Below, piece by piece: positions 1 through 8,642 of a DNA stretch of 64,000 bases. The number at the start of each line of letters is the position of its first letter. Position 1 is the stretch's first letter. Origin of the DNA: Vibrio rumoiensis (GTDB lineage: Bacteria > Pseudomonadota > Gammaproteobacteria > Enterobacterales > Vibrionaceae); NCBI RefSeq assembly GCF_002218045.2, contig NZ_AP018685.1, forward strand, positions 1,612,001 through 1,676,000, written 5' to 3'. The notes below the pieces were generated by a model. The model was not told where the DNA came from and did not search any database. It worked only from the letters and a program-made list of their open reading frames with translations. The position numbers and the translations under genes were made by a program.

Positions 1-2353
1 TAGCAAACCAACCCCTATCGACCAGTACCCTAAGTATTGGGCGGAGTGCTTTGGTCCTGCACCTTTCCTACCGACTAGCCGCAAAGAAATGGATGCGCTA
101 GGTTGGGACAGTTGTGATGTCATCATCGTCACTGGTGATGCTTATGTTGATCACCCAAGTTTTGGTATGGCAATCATTGGCCGTTTACTGGAAGCACAAG
201 GCTTTCGTGTCGGTATTATTGCGCAGCCTAAATGGGAAAATAAAAATGACTTCATGAAGCTAGGTCAACCGAATCTGTTTTTCGGTATCACCTCAGGCAA
301 CATGGACTCAATGATCAACCGTTACACCTCAGATAAAAAACTTCGTCACGATGACGCCTACACACCAAACAACGAAGGTGGTAAACGTCCCGATCGCGCG
401 ACTTTAGTCTATTCGCAGCGTTGTCGTGAAGCTTACAAAGAAACACCGATTGTTTTAGGTGGCATTGAAGCCAGCTTACGCCGTATCGCCCATTATGATT
501 ATTGGTCAGATAAAGTGCGTCGTTCGGTATTATTTGATGCTAAAGCCGACATTCTATTATTTGGTAACGCCGAACGAGCATTGGTTGAAGTGGCGCATCG
601 CCTTGCCAACCAAGAACCGATCAGCGAAATGACCAACATTCGCGGTACGGCGGTTAACCTACCAGCGGTACCAGAAGGCTACACTGTTATTGACTCTTCA
701 CGTATTGAAAAGCCAAGCAAAGCGGTGTTTGTGCCAATGAATCCGTATGAAGTAGAAAGCAACTGTGATACTCAATCAAAAGATCAGCAAGCGGCCGATG
801 CGCAAAATGCTCAAGCTCAAGTAATTGAGATCCAGCCACAACCTGCGAAATTGGATCGCAAACCACGCCATGACTCTAAAAGCACGGCGGTTCGTTTGCC
901 TCCTTTTGAAAAGCTCAATAACGACCGAATTTTATACGCTCATGCTAGCCGTATTATGCATTTGGAGACCAACCCGTATTCTGGCCGTGCTTTAATTCAA
1001 AAGCATGGCGACCGTGAATTATGGGTTAACCAAGCACCGATCCCACTTGCAACTGAAGAAATGGATTTTGTATTTGGTTTGCCTTACGCACGTGTCCCTC
1101 ACCCTATGTATGGTAAGGCGAAAATCCCAGCCTATGACATGATCAAAACGTCGGTAAACATCATGCGTGGCTGCTTTGGCGGTTGTTCATTCTGCTCTAT
1201 CACTGAACACGAAGGTCGTATTATTCAAAACCGCTCGCAAGAATCTATTTTGAGTGAGATGGAAGACATTCGCGATAAAGTTCCCGGCTTTACTGGCACC
1301 ATTTCGGACTTAGGTGGCCCAACAGCGAACATGTATCGTTTAGGTTGTTCGGATCCGAAAGCCGAAGCCAACTGCCGTCGCCCATCGTGTGTGTTCCCGG
1401 GGATCTGTAATAAGCTCAATACCGACCATCAACACACCATTGATTTATATCGCGCTGCACGTAAAGTGCCGGGAATTAAAAAAGTGATGGTTGCTTCAGG
1501 TGTTCGTTATGACTTAGCGATTGAGTCACCAGAATACGTGAAAGAGCTGGTTACCCATCACGTCGGTGGTTATTTAAAAATTGCGCCAGAACATACCGAA
1601 AAAGGCCCTCTCGATAAAATGATGAAGCCGGGTATGGGCACTTATGACACCTTCAAGCAAATGTTTGAAAAATACAGTGCGGAAGCGGGAAAAAAACAAT
1701 ATTTGATCCCTTACTTCATCTCGGCTCACCCGGGTACTGAAGATGAAGATATGCTCAACTTAGCACTATGGCTCAAGAGCAATAACTTTGAGTGCGATCA
1801 GGTTCAGAACTTCTACCCATCGCCAATGTGTAATGCAACATCGATGTATTACTCGGAAACCAACCCATTAAAACGCGTTAAATACAAACAACGCGAAGAT
1901 GTGCCGGTGGCGAAAGGTGAGCGTCAACGTCGCTTACACAAAGGTTTATTACGTTATCACGATCCGGCTAACTGGCCGATGATCCGTGAAGCATTAATTG
2001 GCATGGGCAAAAAGCATTTAATTGGTGATAAGCCAAGCTGTTTAGTGCCGGCTGAGGATGCGGTTGATAGCTTAACGCCAGCACAACGCCGTAAGTCAGG
2101 CCGTCATGGTGCAAACCGTTTTGCGACTAAGCATACCGGAGCGAAAGGTCAACCGGGCTTAGGTGGTGAGCGTCCACAGAAAAATGGTAAGTCTACCAGC
2201 AATAATAAAGCATCCGCTAACAATACGACTGGCAATAAAAAACCAGCAGGCGCGAATCGCAAACCGGCTGGCCAAGCTAAACCAAATCAAGGTAAATCAG
2301 CAGGCTTTAAGGGTAAGCCGAAAGGTAAACCTGCGGGTAGTCGCGCGAGGTAG
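1..2353 (+). CDS. YgiQ family radical SAM protein (5' partial)
   Basis: This is a radical SAM protein of the YgiQ/UPF0313 family, whose biochemical role is not established. The reading frame is open from base 2 upstream of the first internal ATG (base 89), and the upstream codons encode a conserved N-terminal stretch containing YWAECFGPAPFLP, so the true start lies a few codons left of the window. The radical SAM cluster motif CxxxCxxC (GCFGGCSFC) has its Cys codons at 1172, 1184 and 1193; it should bind a 4Fe-4S cluster and SAM. The last 70 or so residues form a low-complexity tail rich in Lys, Asn, Gly, Ala and Pro, possibly nucleic-acid binding (inference). It stands alone, with repeats following it. 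Confidence 0.93.
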   Translation, partial: SKPTPIDQYPKYWAECFGPAPFLPTSRKEMDALGWDSCDVIIVTGDAYVDHPSFGMAIIGRLLEAQGFRVGIIAQPKWENKNDFMKLGQPNLFFGITSGNMDSMINRYTSDKKLRHDDAYTPNNEGGKRPDRATLVYSQRCREAYKETPIVLGGIEASLRRIAHYDYWSDKVRRSVLFDAKADILLFGNAERALVEVAHRLANQEPISEMTNIRGTAVNLPAVPEGYTVIDSSRIEKPSKAVFVPMNPYEVESNCDTQSKDQQAADAQNAQAQVIEIQPQPAKLDRKPRHDSKSTAVRLPPFEKLNNDRILYAHASRIMHLETNPYSGRALIQKHGDRELWVNQAPIPLATEEMDFVFGLPYARVPHPMYGKAKIPAYDMIKTSVNIMRGCFGGCSFCSITEHEGRIIQNRSQESILSEMEDIRDKVPGFTGTISDLGGPTANMYRLGCSDPKAEANCRRPSCVFPGICNKLNTDHQHTIDLYRAARKVPGIKKVMVASGVRYDLAIESPEYVKELVTHHVGGYLKIAPEHTEKGPLDKMMKPGMGTYDTFKQMFEKYSAEAGKKQYLIPYFISAHPGTEDEDMLNLALWLKSNNFECDQVQNFYPSPMCNATSMYYSETNPLKRVKYKQREDVPVAKGERQRRLHKGLLRYHDPANWPMIREALIGMGKKHLIGDKPSCLVPAEDAVDSLTPAQRRKSGRHGANRFATKHTGAKGQPGLGGERPQKNGKSTSNNKASANNTTGNKKPAGANRKPAGQAKPNQGKSAGFKGKPKGKPAGSRAR

Positions 2354-2442
2354 TTGTAGAGCGTAACTCGGATCTCGAGCGCTACGCTTCTCGTTGCTTG
2401 AAAGAGCGAAACAGCGTTCGAGTTACGAGATATGAACATTCT
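2354..2442. repeat. degenerate TCGAG-rich intergenic repeat
   Basis: The bases after the ygiQ-like stop contain CGGATCTCGAGCG and GCGTTCGAGTTACGAG, the same word set seen in the arrays at 16.3-16.7 kb and 31.0-31.5 kb. It looks like one degenerate copy of that family. I see no gene in it. Confidence 0.5.
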
Positions 2443-2561
2443 GTCATCCTGAACAAGTGAGGGACGAACGCGATTCAGGATCTCCTACAACTCATTACGC
2501 ACTTAATTAGGCTTTAGGAGATCCCGTATCTTCACTCGCTTCGCTCGTTGTACGGGATGAC
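2443..2561. repeat. pair of inverted palindromic elements
   Basis: Two related palindromic units face each other. The first (2443-2485) begins GTCATCCTGAA and ends TTCAGGATCTCC; the second (2517-2561) begins GGAGATCCCGTA and ends GTACGGGATGAC. Each can fold alone, and the pair can form one long hairpin because the outer ends are complementary. This resembles REP-like intergenic elements of gammaproteobacteria (inference). The right unit runs into the 5' region of the next gene and includes an in-frame ATG at 2557. Confidence 0.7.
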
Positions 2562-2571
2562 AAAGGTCAAA

Positions 2572-3477
2572 ATGAAACTAGCCAATACACCAATAACCCA
2601 CCACACCTTCAACGGTCATCCTTTTTATTTAAAACGAGATGACTTGCTTCATCCTGAATTTTCAGGCAATAAAGCCCGTAAGTTTATGGCGCTTCTTGAA
2701 GATGATTATCCTAATGTCACGACGCTTATCGGATATGGTTCGCCTCAAGCCAATTCACTATACAGCCTTGCGGCACTCGCCAAACTCAAAGGCTGGCAAC
2801 TCGAATTTTATGTCGACCACATCCCTAGCTGGTTAAAGCAAAACCCAGTGGGTAACTATCAAGCATCATTAGAGTTAGGCGCGAAAATCATTGAGGTCAG
2901 ACAGCTCCCCTCTGCTCTTCACCCTAGTGATTATATTCAGCAGATCCGTCAACCAGATGACCAATGTTTATTTGTCGAAGAAGGTGGCAGAAGCCCGATT
3001 GCCGAACGAGGCATCAAGCAGTTAGCACAAGAAATTATTGATTGGAAAAGCTCACACTCCATTAGTGCCTTAACCGTTGCCCTACCGTCTGGCACCGGAA
3101 CCACTGCACTCTATTTAACCAAGCACCTCACGCCGCACAATATCAACGTGATCACTTGTGCTTGTGTTGGCGGTAAAGAGTACCTTACTCAACAATTTGA
3201 TGGTTTACATGAGCCGCTGCATCCTGTAATTCTCACGACAGCGGAAAAAGCAAAGCATCAGTTTGGTAAGCTATATTCGTTGGATTACCAAATCTGGCAA
3301 GCGCTCAAACGACAAACCGGTGTCGAGTTCGACCTACTCTACGACCCATACATGTGGCAATGCTTACAACAATGGCGAGTTGAAAACCCGAACAAACCGC
3401 TGTTGTATATTCACCAAGGTGGTTTACTCGGTAATGTTAGTATGGCAAAGCGTTACAAGAGAAAGATTAAAGCGTGA
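2572..3477 (+). CDS. PLP-dependent ACC deaminase/D-cysteine desulfhydrase family protein
   Basis: This 301-residue fold-type II PLP enzyme is probably a D-cysteine desulfhydrase-like or 1-aminocyclopropane-1-carboxylate deaminase-like lyase; the substrate cannot be read from sequence. The N-terminal motif FSGNKARKF supplies the probable PLP lysine (Lys34), and a glycine-rich phosphate-binding segment (LPSGTGTTALYL) follows in the middle. I chose ATG 2572 (protein beginning MKLANTPI) because AAAGG lies about five bases upstream. Starts at 2548 (TTG) and 2557 (ATG) would put the N-terminus inside the palindromic repeat and add residues that look unrelated to the family. No partner gene is evident. 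Confidence 0.82.
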   Translation: MKLANTPITHHTFNGHPFYLKRDDLLHPEFSGNKARKFMALLEDDYPNVTTLIGYGSPQANSLYSLAALAKLKGWQLEFYVDHIPSWLKQNPVGNYQASLELGAKIIEVRQLPSALHPSDYIQQIRQPDDQCLFVEEGGRSPIAERGIKQLAQEIIDWKSSHSISALTVALPSGTGTTALYLTKHLTPHNINVITCACVGGKEYLTQQFDGLHEPLHPVILTTAEKAKHQFGKLYSLDYQIWQALKRQTGVEFDLLYDPYMWQCLQQWRVENPNKPLLYIHQGGLLGNVSMAKRYKRKIKA

Positions 3478-3681
3478 TCCGAGAGCGCTTCGTGTCGCGA
3501 GTCGTTAAGCAATCGCGTTAACAGAGTCGGTCTATCAACCTAGCCCTAGTCAGGAAAATCCTTGTTAATTATAAGCAGAATCTATGCCCAAGTGGCTCGT
3601 TTCGCGAAGGCAGCTTTTACTCAAGATACGATCAGCAAAGCGCCCGAAAACGGCTCTCGAGCGCCAGCGTCCTCGCTACAA
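3478..3681. repeat. intergenic region with degenerate repeat copies
   Basis: The 204 bases between the convergent PLP enzyme gene and speB contain GAGAGCGCTTCGTGTCGCGAG near 3481 and GGCTCTCGAGCGCCAGCGTCC near 3651. The second is a close match to the core of the arrays at 16.3-16.7 and 31.0-31.5 kb. No gene or clear terminator is seen. Confidence 0.5.
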
Positions 3682-4617
3682 TTAAACAAGCTTCTTCTGC
3701 TGAGTCCACAAATACAACAAATCTAACGCAATGGTTGCCGCAGCCAAAGCCGTAATATCACTTTGATCGTATGCTGGTGACACTTCCACTACATCCATTC
3801 CGACTAAATTAACACCTTGTAAGCTACGCAGTATTTTTAGCACTTTATCCGATGTCATGCCGCCGCATACTGGCGTTCCGGTACCCGGTGCGAAAGCAGG
3901 ATCTAAGCAATCAATATCAAAAGTCAAATACACAGGCTTATCACCAACGATGGCTTTGATTTTTTCGACCATTTCGCTCGCAGACAAATCATTGGCTTCC
4001 ATGGCATTAATTACATTAAAACCGTGACCTTGTTGCTTATACTCGGTACGAATACCAATTTGCACGGAATGCTCACGTGAAATCAGCCCTTCTTTGGGCG
4101 CATGATAAAACATGGTGCCGTGATCGTAACGACTGCCATTGCTGTAAGTATCGGTATGCGCATCAAAATGAATCAGCGCCATTTCTCCGTACTTTTTCGC
4201 ATGAGCGCGCAGTAAAGGCAGTGTCACAAAATGATCGCCACCTAAACTCAACAGTGTTTTACCACTCTCCAGTATTTCAGTCGCAGCCGCTTCAAGACGT
4301 TGAGTTAAATCTTCCGCATCACCACAATCAAATACCAAGTCACCCGCATCGACTACATTCGTGTGTTTGAATAAGTTAAAATTCCACGGAAACTTTTTGC
4401 TTTCCCACGCTAAATTGACAGACGCGCGACGAATCGCATCCGGCCCCATACGCGCGCCAGAACGGCCAGAGGTTGCCATATCAAACGGCACCCCTAGCAC
4501 CACAACATCTGCATCTGCTTCAACTGGGTTTTGCACCATTGGGCGACGCACAAAACTCATTGAGTTTGAGTACAGTGAGTAATCTGGCTTATTAAACAGA
4601 TCATCAAACTTATTCAT
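3682..4617 (-). CDS. speB: agmatinase
   Basis: Agmatinase hydrolyses agmatine to putrescine and urea, the second step of the arginine decarboxylase route to polyamines in the cytoplasm. The 311-residue protein belongs to the arginase/ureohydrolase family and keeps the di-manganese ligand motifs GGDH (residues 126-129), DAHTD (152-156) and DIDCLD (234-239). Its length is normal. It begins two bases after the speA stop, so the pair is surely co-transcribed and encodes consecutive enzymes. Formiminoglutamase or another ureohydrolase is the only alternative; pairing with speA argues for agmatinase. Confidence 0.95.
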   Translation of the reverse strand: MNKFDDLFNKPDYSLYSNSMSFVRRPMVQNPVEADADVVVLGVPFDMATSGRSGARMGPDAIRRASVNLAWESKKFPWNFNLFKHTNVVDAGDLVFDCGDAEDLTQRLEAAATEILESGKTLLSLGGDHFVTLPLLRAHAKKYGEMALIHFDAHTDTYSNGSRYDHGTMFYHAPKEGLISREHSVQIGIRTEYKQQGHGFNVINAMEANDLSASEMVEKIKAIVGDKPVYLTFDIDCLDPAFAPGTGTPVCGGMTSDKVLKILRSLQGVNLVGMDVVEVSPAYDQSDITALAAATIALDLLYLWTQQKKLV

Positions 4618-4619
4618 TG

Positions 4620-6533
4620 TTATATATCTTCCAAATATGTGTATCCAGATAACCCTTGTTCAAGCTCAGCAAGAATCTTCTCTTGCTCTGAAGCATCAAC
4701 TCGGTTTGCCACCAGTTCGCGGTAGTTACGTCGAATATCATCCACATCGATATGAACATAACGCAGCATGTCTTCCACGGTATCGCCTTCGTTTATTGAT
4801 ACAATTTCCGATTCACCAGCATCATTCACATTCACCACCACCGAGTGGCTATCACCAAACAAGTTGTGCATGTCACCTAAAATTTCTTGATAAGCACCCA
4901 CTAAAAAGAAGCCCATCAAGTACGGTGTATCTTTATCCCAACGCGGCACGGGTAAGGTCGTTTCAATGCCTTGTCCATCCACATATTGATCAATCACGCC
5001 ATCTGAATCACAAGTAATATCGAGCATCACTGCGCGCGTTTGTTCCACTTGGTTCAAGTTGGTTAAAGGCATCACAGGGAACACTTGATCAATCCCCCAC
5101 GCATCCGGTAAAGATTGGAACAATGAGAAGTTCACGAAAAACTTATCCGCTAAACGCTCGTTCAACTCATCCATAATCGGACGATGAAAACGGTTTTTAT
5201 TGTTCAACTGGTTACGCAATTCATAACAAATACGTAAACACACTTGTTCAGCCCAAGCGCGATGTTGCAAATTGATCACACCAGTGGCGAATTGATTATG
5301 CGCTTCCGCTAAATCGCTTTGAGTATCGTTATAAATTTCAATTAAAGCGCGGTCATCAGTACCTTGAGATAAGATCTCCCAGTTACGCCACATGTTGTGT
5401 AATAACGTTGGAGCTTCATCTTCAGGCGCAAACACCTCTTCTTCTTTATAACTTTCAGTTCCGATAACATTGGTGATCAATACCGCATGGTGGGCGGTTA
5501 ATGAACGCCCTGACTCTGAAATAATCGTCGGTTCAGGTTGGTTATATAACTGACAAATATCGCCAATCGTTGCAACGATATTGCGCGCGTATTCCGCCAA
5601 ACCATAGTTCATCGAGCTATGCGATTGGCTACGAGTACCATCGTAATCCACCGCTAAGCCGCCACCGACATCCATATAATCTAACTGAGCACCAATATCA
5701 CGTAACTCACAGTAGAAACGCGCAGCTTCACTCACGCCATTACGCACATCACGGATATTGGCCATTTGCGAGCCTAGGTGAAAATGCACTAACTGTAACG
5801 TATCAAGCTGATCTTCGGCTTTTAAACGATTAATCACCGTTAATACTTGGTTAGCCGATAAGCCAAATTTCGATTTTTCGCCGCCACTTGATTGCCATTT
5901 CCCCGCGCCTTGTGACGCTAAGCGAATACGCAAGCCCATACGCGGCGTCACACCTAGCGATTTCGCTTCAGACAGCACTAAATCGAGTTCTGATAATTTC
6001 TCTAAAACAATAAAAACTTTATGGCCAAGCTTCTCGCCAATTAATGCAAGGCGAATGTATTCACGGTCTTTGTAGCCATTACACACAATCACCGAACTGG
6101 CTTGTTGCGCCAACGCCAATACCGCAAGAAGTTCAGGCTTACTGCCTGCTTCTAAACCCAGCTGTTTTTGCTCCAACTCTTTTTGGCTGGCTAAAATCTC
6201 ATCCACCACTTCTTTTTGTTGGTTTACTTTAATCGGATAAACCAATAAGTAGCGGTTACTGTAATTATATTCTTCAATCGCTTGATTAAAGGCATGACAC
6301 ACATTGTGCACACGTTGATGCAAAATTTGTGGAAAACGAACCAAAGCGGGCAGCGTTAAGTTTTTCGCTTCCATTTGTTTAACTATCGTACTCAATGGCA
6401 CTTGTAAGTGCTCTTGCCCAGGTCGAGGCGACACGGTCATTTCACCTGCGTCATTAATTCCATAAAAGCCTTGGCTCCAATGGCGTACATTATAGTTAGC
6501 GCGAATTTGCTCTAAGTTCAAAGAATTTTCCAC
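4620..6533 (-). CDS. speA: biosynthetic arginine decarboxylase
   Basis: This PLP-dependent decarboxylase converts arginine to agmatine for putrescine synthesis. It has 637 residues, the usual size for the SpeA type (fold III, alanine-racemase-like barrel), distinct from inducible AdiA. The PLP lysine sits in YPIKVNQ (Lys102), and the glycine-rich segment YMDVGGGLAVDY and the C-terminal half with LDITCDSDG are as expected. It is the first gene of a speA-speB operon. The promoter should lie in the 292-base gap shared with the divergent mechanosensitive channel gene. Confidence 0.96.
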   Translation of the reverse strand: MENSLNLEQIRANYNVRHWSQGFYGINDAGEMTVSPRPGQEHLQVPLSTIVKQMEAKNLTLPALVRFPQILHQRVHNVCHAFNQAIEEYNYSNRYLLVYPIKVNQQKEVVDEILASQKELEQKQLGLEAGSKPELLAVLALAQQASSVIVCNGYKDREYIRLALIGEKLGHKVFIVLEKLSELDLVLSEAKSLGVTPRMGLRIRLASQGAGKWQSSGGEKSKFGLSANQVLTVINRLKAEDQLDTLQLVHFHLGSQMANIRDVRNGVSEAARFYCELRDIGAQLDYMDVGGGLAVDYDGTRSQSHSSMNYGLAEYARNIVATIGDICQLYNQPEPTIISESGRSLTAHHAVLITNVIGTESYKEEEVFAPEDEAPTLLHNMWRNWEILSQGTDDRALIEIYNDTQSDLAEAHNQFATGVINLQHRAWAEQVCLRICYELRNQLNNKNRFHRPIMDELNERLADKFFVNFSLFQSLPDAWGIDQVFPVMPLTNLNQVEQTRAVMLDITCDSDGVIDQYVDGQGIETTLPVPRWDKDTPYLMGFFLVGAYQEILGDMHNLFGDSHSVVVNVNDAGESEIVSINEGDTVEDMLRYVHIDVDDIRRNYRELVANRVDASEQEKILAELEQGLSGYTYLEDI

Positions 6534-6825
6534 ATTATTACCTTTCCGTTTGCATTAAATGTTTTTCATATTTAATCAGCAAGTTAGCACGCATATAAGA
6601 TATGAAGCGTGCGCGAGTTCACGCGCATTAACTTATAAAATAGAAAATGAGTCCAATGAGAAAATTTTGTCGTAAAAACAAACAAACTAAATGCTCTATA
6701 GGCGAGAAAACACCCAGAAAAGTGCAGGTTTAACACAGGCATAACCATAAATAATATAAGCCTGTTGCGTTTCAGTTGAAGTCAGCAATAATAGCGATAA
6801 TCTATAACGTTAAGACAATACAACT
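6534..6825. promoter_or_regulatory. divergent promoter region speA / mscS-like
   Basis: This AT-rich 292-base gap separates divergent genes and must hold at least the speA promoter on the minus strand and the channel-gene promoter on the plus strand. I see no strong operator or hairpin, and I do not assign exact -35/-10 boxes. Confidence 0.5.
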
Positions 6826-8487
6826 ATGCGCTATTACTTCAATTTTCTGCTTATTCTATTAATCACTTTTTCGGGATCTTCATTTGCACAACAAAATGAA
6901 GAAGCATTGAGCAAAAGTGAGATTATTCAAATCACTAACACCATGAAAGGTTTGGCTGATAAAGCGAAAACATTAAAAGGTGATCGCTTATCCATTGTTC
7001 AATTAGAAATTTACAATATGAACCAGAAATTGCGTAAAGAGCTCAATAACGCAATTGATAGAAAGGATCATGATGTAAAATTCTTAACGTCACAAATAGA
7101 ACTGCAAACCAAATATTACGAATTTTATCTTAAATACGTAGAAAGTAAGCTCGATTCAATGCAAGTGGATATTGAAAAATCCAGTAAAGATGAACGCTTA
7201 TTAAAACAGATTCCATTAAATGAAATGCGCACAGCACAAGCGAATTTGTACGCCGAGCAATATCAAAACTACGCTTGGCTACAGAAACTGGATGTCAATG
7301 TCGATGATAAGCTAAAATCCTTTGCGGCTCGTTTAGAGGAACTTGCCCACTATACTTCCGCCGCTCTCAATTATTCACTTCGACATAAAGAGTTACTTCA
7401 AAGCCAATTAGATGGCCTACCGGCAGGGCAAACTGATCAAATTAATTTGGAAGTCTCTTACTTACAACGCGATATTGATACTTACAGTAAAGCCTTAGCA
7501 CTATTAGTCGATACTGGCGACTCCCTGAACATCAATACCGTTGAATTAAGACATGAACTATTTATTGCGACTGGTGATATCACTCATGACTTACTCAGTT
7601 GGGCGGTATTGAAATCAACCGTTATCAGTTGGGCGAATCAATTTAGCAGTTGGTTTCGAACCAATAGTCCTAACATGATTTTTAATGTCTTCATGTTTGT
7701 TTTGATCATGGTGATTGCCAGAATTCTTGCTCAATTTACCCAGACAATTTTAAAGAAAGCAGTTAGAGCGCCTCATTTAAAACTCAGTAATTTGATGCAA
7801 CAATTTATTGTATCAATGTCAGTCAAAATGATTTTTTGTGTGGCACTCTTAATTGCACTGGCTCAAGTCGGGCTTGACCTAACGCCTGTGATTGCAGGTT
7901 TAGGGGTGGCCGGTATCATTATTGGTTTCGCGCTACAAGATACCCTCTCTAACTTTGCCTCTGGCATGATGCTGCTTATCTATCGCCCATTTGATGAAGG
8001 CGATTGGATTAACGCCGCTGGGGTTGAAGGAACGGTAAGCCACGTAAGCCTAGTGAATACCACCATTCGAACCTTTGACAACGAAGTATTATTGGTTCCA
8101 AACTCAAAAATTTGGATGGAAGTGATCATCAACCGAACTTACGAAAGAGTACGTCGGGTCGACATGGTATTTGGCATTGGCTACAAAGATTCCATTCCAA
8201 AAGCTGAAAAAATATTTGAAGACATCCTCGCCGCCGATGAGCGAGTATTAAAAACGCCAGCACCAATCATTAAAGTGAATACTTTAGGAGAATCCTCTGT
8301 CGACTTTATTGTTCGACCATGGGTCAGAACCGATGATTATATGGATGTGATGCGTGATTGTACTCGTGAAGTCAAAATGCGCTTTGACGCGGAAGGCATC
8401 AATATTCCATACCCACAACGTGATGTGCATTTACATATCACCAGTGAGCAAGCTGCGGCAATAAAAAAAGACCTTCCAGACGCTTAA
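6826..8487 (+). CDS. MscS family mechanosensitive channel with periplasmic coiled-coil domain
   Basis: A 553-residue inner-membrane channel that probably opens on membrane tension to release solutes during hypo-osmotic shock. A signal peptide (about 1-22, ending SSFAQQ) is followed by a long helical, probably periplasmic region (25-260) rich in Lys, Glu and Leu. Membrane helices lie near 283-303 and 328-348, and the glycine/alanine-rich pore helix GLGVAGIIIGFALQ is at 358-371. The cytoplasmic MscS beta domain contains DWINAAGVEGTV and VPNSKIW. It is larger than MscS (about 286) but smaller than MscK. It stands alone, ended by a strong terminator. Confidence 0.9.
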   Translation: MRYYFNFLLILLITFSGSSFAQQNEEALSKSEIIQITNTMKGLADKAKTLKGDRLSIVQLEIYNMNQKLRKELNNAIDRKDHDVKFLTSQIELQTKYYEFYLKYVESKLDSMQVDIEKSSKDERLLKQIPLNEMRTAQANLYAEQYQNYAWLQKLDVNVDDKLKSFAARLEELAHYTSAALNYSLRHKELLQSQLDGLPAGQTDQINLEVSYLQRDIDTYSKALALLVDTGDSLNINTVELRHELFIATGDITHDLLSWAVLKSTVISWANQFSSWFRTNSPNMIFNVFMFVLIMVIARILAQFTQTILKKAVRAPHLKLSNLMQQFIVSMSVKMIFCVALLIALAQVGLDLTPVIAGLGVAGIIIGFALQDTLSNFASGMMLLIYRPFDEGDWINAAGVEGTVSHVSLVNTTIRTFDNEVLLVPNSKIWMEVIINRTYERVRRVDMVFGIGYKDSIPKAEKIFEDILAADERVLKTPAPIIKVNTLGESSVDFIVRPWVRTDDYMDVMRDCTREVKMRFDAEGINIPYPQRDVHLHITSEQAAAIKKDLPDA

Positions 8488-8508
8488 ATCATTGATAGAA
8501 AACATTCC

Positions 8509-8549
8509 AAAAACGCCCTTATTCACCATGATGATAAGGGCGTTTTTTT
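8509..8549 (+). terminator. intrinsic terminator of the MscS-like gene
   Basis: A perfect 12-bp stem, AAACGCCCTTAT (8511-8522) with ATAAGGGCGTTT (8534-8545), has an 11-base loop and continues into a T run. It begins 23 bases after the stop codon. Confidence 0.92.
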
Positions 8550-8642
8550 ATCTGGCTTTTATTGATCTAACTACATGAAAGGCTATTAAATAGTGATATG
8601 ATTCTGGTCACACTTTTAACCTATGTTGTGGCCATTGTTACT

